Source: Synergistaceae bacterium
Lineage (GTDB): Bacteria > Synergistota > Synergistia > Synergistales > Synergistaceae
NCBI GenBank assembly: GCA_031271065.1
Contig: JAISWP010000196.1
Coordinates: 1 to 10,422, forward strand
Length of the DNA stretch: 10,422 bases
Direction of reading: 5' to 3'
Part shown: piece by piece, positions 6,871-10,422 of the stretch
How the letters are laid out: each line of letters begins with the position of its first letter
Position numbering within the stretch: the stretch's first letter is position 1
Made by a program: the position numbers and the translations under genes
Notes under the pieces: generated by a model
Databases searched by the model: none
Seen by the model: only the letters and a program-made list of their open reading frames with translations
What the model was told of the DNA's origin: nothing

Positions 6871-7965
6871 TTGATAAACATAACGAGACTCCTCTTTCCC
6901 GAAAAATTTGAATTTCCCGGAGACTCGCTGAGGTATTCCATGCCGGCGGCGTCCGGGTGTCCTGTCGTTGTGTGGCATATCACCGGCAGGTGTAATCTGT
7001 TCTGCCGCCATTGCTACGCCGCGTCGTCCTCCTCGGATGTTTCGGAGATGCCTGCGGGCGAAGCCGCTGAATTTCTGCGCGCGCTCTCCGTCGTCCGGCC
7101 GCCGGCTCTGATATTGTCGGGCGGAGAGCCCCTCTGTCATGAAAATTTCCACTGTTATCTGAGGCAGGCCGCGGAACTGGGGCTGAATGTCGTGATTTCC
7201 ACCAACGGTTCTATGATAGACGAACGTTCCGCATCGATGATATCAGGTTTCGCGTCGTACGCCGGCATAAGTCTGGACGGGCCGGAGAAGCTCCATGACG
7301 AGTTCCGCGGTGTATCAGGGGCCTTCAAAGCGTCCGTTCGGGCGATAAACGCTCTCGTTTCCTCGGGCTGCAGGACGGGGCTCAGGGTAACCCTCGCGCG
7401 TCCGGCGGCGGAGCGTCTGGATGAAACTCTTGAGGTTCTGGAGAGCCTGCCTGTCTCCAGAGTCTGTTTTTATCATTTCATACCGTCCGGCAGAGGCGCC
7501 CTCGACGTCTCCCTGATGCCGGAAGCCGTGGACGAGAGAGCGGCGCTGCGCAGAATAACGGAGTGGGTCTGGAGTGTCGGTTCCCGCGTGTACGGGAAAT
7601 ATTTCCCGGAGGTTCTGACGGTCGGCGACGCCTCCGATTCGGTCGCGGTATACGAATATATGACCGGTCGCGGCGGAATCGGCGGCGATACGCTGGGTCT
7701 CATGTCGGCGGCTTCCGGACGGATGTGCGGAGCGGGCATACTGTCCGTAAGGTGGGACGGAACCGTGTTCCCAAATCAGTTTATCTGGACGGAACCTCTG
7801 GGGAACTGGAGGGATCTGCCGGATATAGCCGCCCGTGTGCGGCGGGATATGGCGCCCGCGGCCGAATGTTCCTCGTGCGTCTGGAAAACGCGCAGGATTT
7901 GCGCGTCACGCATGTCCGGTTTCGGACGCTGTTCGTACCGTCTGTCCGGAGGGATCGTGTCTTGA
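6871..7965 (+). CDS. ahbC: Radical SAM protein, AhbC/NirJ-like (12,18-didecarboxysiroheme deacetylase candidate)
   Basis: From the TTG at 6871 the protein has 364 residues. The radical SAM cluster motif CNLFCRHC (CxxxCxxC, Cys41, Cys45, Cys48) lies just after PVVVWHITGR, and SGGEP follows at 83-87. The C-terminal region carries a CGAG motif (Cys286), WDGTVFPNQF, LGNWRDL and a Cys cluster (Cys333, Cys336, Cys344, Cys354) likely to bind a second Fe-S cluster. RVCFYHFIPSGRG and the N-terminal INITRLLFP resemble AhbC and NirJ. AhbC removes two acetate side chains from 12,18-didecarboxysiroheme to give Fe-coproporphyrin III; NirJ works in heme d1 synthesis. The following siroheme decarboxylase gene, overlapping by TTGA, supports a tetrapyrrole role. 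A GTG at 6835 would add 12 residues lacking family resemblance. AhbD or another SPASM-type enzyme is the main alternative. Confidence 0.75.
   Translation: MINITRLLFPEKFEFPGDSLRYSMPAASGCPVVVWHITGRCNLFCRHCYAASSSSDVSEMPAGEAAEFLRALSVVRPPALILSGGEPLCHENFHCYLRQAAELGLNVVISTNGSMIDERSASMISGFASYAGISLDGPEKLHDEFRGVSGAFKASVRAINALVSSGCRTGLRVTLARPAAERLDETLEVLESLPVSRVCFYHFIPSGRGALDVSLMPEAVDERAALRRITEWVWSVGSRVYGKYFPEVLTVGDASDSVAVYEYMTGRGGIGGDTLGLMSAASGRMCGAGILSVRWDGTVFPNQFIWTEPLGNWRDLPDIAARVRRDMAPAAECSSCVWKTRRICASRMSGFGRCSYRLSGGIVS
7948..7953 (+). promoter_or_regulatory. Ribosome binding site deciding the TTG start of the siroheme decarboxylase
   Basis: GGAGGG lies 8 bases before the TTG at 7962. That TTG overlaps the upstream stop (TTGA). 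No in-frame ATG or GTG is close to this site, so it is the main argument for the TTG start. Confidence 0.7.
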
Positions 7966-8942
7966 GCATATGCGGGGAGTTCAGGCGGGTCGCCGCCGTG
8001 CTGGAGAGCGGGCTGCCGCTGGTGCGCGAGCCGTTCTCCGCAGCCGCCGAAGTTCTCGGCGTGCCGGAGCGTGTCCTTACCGACGCAGTCGCCGCCATGA
8101 CCGGTTCTGGACTCATAAGGCGATTCGGCGCTTTTTTCGACCTTCGCCTGCTGGGATACCGGGGATATCTTTTCGGCGCCGATGCGGGACGGTATCCGGG
8201 AGAACTAGTGTCGATCCTCTCGAAGGCCGGCAATGTGACGCACATATACGGCAGGAGGCACGTGCTTTCCCTCTGGTTCACCGCGCTTGCGGGCAGCGGG
8301 AAGGAAGCGCGGGATATCTGCCGCGTCCTGCGGTCTCGCGGACATTCTTTCGTCGCGCTGGAAACGTCGCGCATGATAAAGCTCAGGCCCTCTTTTGCCG
8401 GGGAAGGCTCCGCGCCCGTCCCCCAGGGCGCCCCGCGCATACCTGTACCTGACGAAACCCGATGTTCGGATGTCGACCTGGAAACCGTACGTGCCCTTCA
8501 GTGTCTTGAAATGAGCCGGAGACCGTTCGCGCTGGCGGCGCGGAAAGCCGGCATGACTGAGGATGAATTGATCCGAAGGGCGGGGTCGCTGATGGAGCGC
8601 GGGGTGCTTCGCAGGATAGGAGCATCGCTGGATCACGGCAGGGCCGGCTGGACGGCGAACAGCCTCTGCGCCTGCGCCGTCCGCGGTTCTGACGATGATA
8701 TCTCGCGCGCGGCACGAGAGGTTGTATCCCAGCTGCCCTGGGCCAGTCACTGCTATCTCAGGCGAATATTCGACTGTGAGTTTGACGCAGATTGGATTTA
8801 TAATCTTTACATAATGATTCACGCAAGATCCTGGGACGATATCGAGGAAAGGGGACGCTTCCTGAAAGGCGCCGTTAAGTGCGAGGATTTCGTCTCCATG
8901 AGGACCACGGAGGAATATAAAAAGTCGTCATACAAGATTTGA
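7962..8942 (+). CDS. Fused siroheme decarboxylase AhbA-AhbB (two Lrp/AsnC-like halves in one chain)
   Basis: From the TTG at 7962 the protein has 326 residues in two homologous halves. Each begins with a winged-helix segment: PF-x-AA-x(3)-G...G-x-x-RR-x-GA-x-x-D at 24-60 and again at 188-224. Each continues into an AsnC-like ferredoxin-fold domain. The first half ends with THIYGRRH...LWFTAL (93-109), matching the AhbA/NirD pattern. The second has ASHCYLRR (261-268), DWIYNLYIMIHARS (277-290) and a basic tail, matching AhbB. A proline-rich linker spans about 145-170. Known: AhbA and AhbB form a heterodimer that decarboxylates siroheme at C12 and C18; the DNA-binding-like fold is reused for catalysis. 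Here both subunits appear as one gene, directly after the AhbC-like gene. A plain transcription regulator is less likely given the LWFT and HCYLR motifs and the neighbour. Confidence 0.82.
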   Translation: MSICGEFRRVAAVLESGLPLVREPFSAAAEVLGVPERVLTDAVAAMTGSGLIRRFGAFFDLRLLGYRGYLFGADAGRYPGELVSILSKAGNVTHIYGRRHVLSLWFTALAGSGKEARDICRVLRSRGHSFVALETSRMIKLRPSFAGEGSAPVPQGAPRIPVPDETRCSDVDLETVRALQCLEMSRRPFALAARKAGMTEDELIRRAGSLMERGVLRRIGASLDHGRAGWTANSLCACAVRGSDDDISRAAREVVSQLPWASHCYLRRIFDCEFDADWIYNLYIMIHARSWDDIEERGRFLKGAVKCEDFVSMRTTEEYKKSSYKI

Positions 8943-8943
8943 C

Positions 8944-8948
8944 GGGAG
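8944..8948 (+). promoter_or_regulatory. Ribosome binding site of the PPOX-like gene
   Basis: GGGAG lies 9 bases before the TTG at 8958. The alternative ATG at 8976 has its purine-rich stretch (8970-8974) almost touching the start codon, so the TTG is favoured. Confidence 0.5.
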
Positions 8949-8957
8949 TGATTATCT

Positions 8958-9467
8958 TTGCCGGATAAACGGGAGATGCGGAGGAAGGATAAGCTCGTCA
9001 CGGACAGGGCATGGATGGAAGAGGTGCTTCGGGAAGGACGGGTGGCTCATATCGGCATGGCTTCCCCGGATGGCGGCCCGTACGTACTGCCGATCGGCTA
9101 CGGATATGAGGACGGGGTCATATATCTCCACGGTGCGAAAAACGGCCTCAAAAACGATCTCGCTGCCGCCAATCCCAGGGTGTCTTTCAATGTGGCCGTC
9201 GGAATCGAGCTGACGCGGGGCAGGGAAGGAGAGAATTTTTCCAGCAGATACCGCAGCGTGACCGGGTTCGGCGTGATAGAGGAGATAACCGATCCGGCGG
9301 AGATGAACAGAGCCCTGGCGATACTGATGAGACAGTACCGGGGTCCTCACACCGACATATCCGAGGAAAAATCGAAGACTTTATGGGTCGCCCGCATCGT
9401 GATACGTGAGATGACCGGCAAGGTAAGCGGTTATCCGAATCCCGGGGCAGGCTCCGACAAATCCTGA
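8958..9467 (+). CDS. Pyridoxamine 5'-phosphate oxidase-like (NimA-type) flavin-fold protein
   Basis: This 169-residue protein (163 if the ATG at 8976 is used) has the split-barrel fold of the PPOX superfamily. MRRKDK at 7-12, VAHIGMAS (29-36), GGPYVLPIGYGYEDGVIYLHGA (39-60), LKNDLAANPRVSFNV-like strands (64-79) and a WVARIVIREMTGK strand pair (143-155) follow the nitroimidazole-resistance (NimA) subfamily. His58 occupies the YFH/YLH position conserved there. Members usually bind FMN, and some relatives bind or degrade heme. The true substrate of this one cannot be read from sequence. It starts 15 bases after the fused siroheme decarboxylase gene, so a link to tetrapyrrole or redox metabolism is possible but only inferred. 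Similar small proteins are common in anaerobes. Confidence 0.82.
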   Translation: MPDKREMRRKDKLVTDRAWMEEVLREGRVAHIGMASPDGGPYVLPIGYGYEDGVIYLHGAKNGLKNDLAAANPRVSFNVAVGIELTRGREGENFSSRYRSVTGFGVIEEITDPAEMNRALAILMRQYRGPHTDISEEKSKTLWVARIVIREMTGKVSGYPNPGAGSDKS

Positions 9468-9497
9468 AAATCGGGAATATTCCGCCGCAAAAGGCTC

Positions 9498-9505
9498 GAG
9501 GAGGG
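9498..9505 (+). promoter_or_regulatory. Ribosome binding site of the aminotransferase gene
   Basis: GAGGAGGG lies 7 bases before the ATG at 9513, a strong site that fixes the start of a gene running off the window. Confidence 0.8.
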
Positions 9506-9512
9506 TTTACAG

Positions 9513-10422
9513 ATGAACTACAGACTGCCGGTCGAGAGGATGAAAAATTTCAACTTCGACGGAGGCATAAGGGAGATACTGGCTAAAGCTGACGATATGC
9601 AGCGGGAGGGGAGGGACGTCCTGCACATGGAGATAGGGCGTCCTGACTTCGACTCGCCTGAATGTGCGAAGCGCGCCGCCATAAGGGCGCTCGAGAGCGG
9701 CGACGTCCACTACACCGATATGTCCGGGACCCCGGAACTCAGGCAGGAACTCGCCGCCAAATTCAAGCGGGACGCGGGCATCGATGCGGATCCCGACAAG
9801 GAGATAGTGGTGACCGCCGGAGCGGTGGAGGCTCTGGCGGCCGTGTTCCTGGCCCTGCTCGAGCCTGGCAGCGAAGTCATTGTGCCGACTCCCTGCTTCC
9901 CGGTGTACGACGATCTGATAAAACTTGCCGGGGGAATCCTGCGCCCTGTGCCATGCAGAATCGAAAACGGTTTCAGACCGTCCCCTGAGGATATAAAGCG
10001 CGCCGTTACGCCCAAAACCAGGATGATTATGATCAACTCCCCGAACAATCCGACAGGGGCCACGTCCACCCGCGGCGAACTGGAGGCCGTAGCCGAAACC
10101 GCCAGGTCGCAGGACATACTTGTCCTCTCCGACGAGTGCTATGAGAAGTTCGCGTACAACGCGGACACCCCGCACATCAGCATAGCGTCGCTGGATGGGA
10201 TGAGAGAACGCACCTTCACCATTTCCGCAGCGTCCAAGACCTTCTCTATGACCGGGTGGCGCGTGGGGTGGATGGTCATACCGCCAGGAACAAAGCCGTT
10301 TATAATGAAATGTCATCAGGGCATCGCCACCTGCGCCAATTCCTTCGCCCAGGCAGGGGTCGCCGAGGCGCTTCGTTCGGCCTGGCCTGACGTGGACAGG
10401 ATGATCGAAGAGTACAAAGCGC
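9513..10422 (+). CDS. Class I/II pyridoxal-phosphate aminotransferase (3' end outside window)
   Basis: The first 303 residues are visible with no stop before the window edge; the family usually runs to about 380-400. Fold-type I signatures are MEIGRPDFDSP (39-49), YTDMSGTPELRQ (67-78), NSPNNPTG (175-182) with Asn179, DECYEKF (207-213) with Asp207 and Tyr210 at the cofactor, and SAASKTFSMTGWRVGW (238-253). The last contains the Schiff-base Lys242 and Arg250. These place it in the aspartate/aromatic aminotransferase group, which moves amino groups between amino acids and 2-oxo acids in the cytoplasm. The amino-acid substrate cannot be fixed from the sequence. It follows the PPOX-like gene after 45 bases with a strong ribosome binding site and no clear terminator between them. 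Confidence 0.93.
   Translation, partial: MNYRLPVERMKNFNFDGGIREILAKADDMQREGRDVLHMEIGRPDFDSPECAKRAAIRALESGDVHYTDMSGTPELRQELAAKFKRDAGIDADPDKEIVVTAGAVEALAAVFLALLEPGSEVIVPTPCFPVYDDLIKLAGGILRPVPCRIENGFRPSPEDIKRAVTPKTRMIMINSPNNPTGATSTRGELEAVAETARSQDILVLSDECYEKFAYNADTPHISIASLDGMRERTFTISAASKTFSMTGWRVGWMVIPPGTKPFIMKCHQGIATCANSFAQAGVAEALRSAWPDVDRMIEEYKA

Noticed and set aside
7563..7961. Upstream extension of the siroheme decarboxylase frame into the AhbC-like gene
   Set aside because: The frame is open for 133 codons before the TTG at 7962, but it overlaps the radical SAM gene and reads as Arg/Gly-rich shadow sequence. The ribosome binding site at 7948-7953 supports the later start.
7835..8452. A 205-codon plus-strand frame overlapping the end of the AhbC-like gene and the start of the fused AhbAB gene
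   Set aside because: It is a third-frame shadow, very rich in Arg and Ala, and has no domain. Both overlapping genes carry clear motifs.
7962..8942. Reading the two-half protein as an Lrp/AsnC transcription regulator
   Set aside because: The winged-helix halves look regulatory, but the LWFT and HCYLR...YNLYIMIH motifs and the adjacent AhbC-like gene fit siroheme decarboxylase better.
9474..9483. GGAATATTCC palindrome between the PPOX-like and aminotransferase genes
   Set aside because: Ten bases with no extended stem and no T-run following, so it is not a terminator. A single short palindrome is too weak to call an operator.

Overview
The window is about 10.4 kb of moderately GC-rich bacterial DNA with every credible gene on the + strand. 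There is one clipped gene at each end and ten complete genes between them. The largest gap is 45 bases, and several neighbours overlap by 4 or 14 bases. No RNA gene, insertion sequence, CRISPR array, convincing terminator or gene-free stretch over 300 bases was seen. The layout looks like one long polycistronic unit or a tight chain of them. The organism is probably a diderm anaerobe. Heavy use of ATA for isoleucine and AGG for arginine, TTG/GTG starts and the gene content make Synergistota my first guess, but this is inference from style and not proven.

Bases 1-109 hold the C-terminal tail of a transketolase-type enzyme. Bases 112-5060 form an envelope and cell-division block: ftsE and ftsX (the divisome ABC system), an EnvC-like periplasmic coiled-coil protein with an M23/LytM domain, a membrane-anchored CtpA-type S41 protease, and a YibQ-type divergent polysaccharide deacetylase. 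FtsEX gates peptidoglycan hydrolysis at the septum through its periplasmic coiled-coil partner. In E. coli envC and yibQ are also neighbours, which supports reading this block as one functional unit. Unlike E. coli EnvC, the M23 domain here keeps all metal-binding and catalytic residues.

Bases 5057-6830 carry two housekeeping genes: purA (adenylosuccinate synthetase) and a RimI-like N-acetyltransferase. Bases 6871-8942 carry the most distinctive pair. One gene encodes a radical SAM protein resembling AhbC/NirJ. The other is a single open frame that joins two Lrp-like siroheme decarboxylase subunits (AhbA-like then AhbB-like). Together they point to the siroheme-dependent (alternative) heme route. 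Siroheme would be decarboxylated by the fused enzyme to 12,18-didecarboxysiroheme, and the radical SAM enzyme would then remove the acetate side chains to give Fe-coproporphyrin III. The final enzyme AhbD and the upstream siroheme genes are not in the window.

Bases 8958-9467 encode a NimA/PPOX-like flavin-fold protein. From 9513 to the right edge runs a class I PLP aminotransferase cut off by the window. Three consecutive genes (AhbC-like, AhbAB, PPOX) appear to start with TTG.
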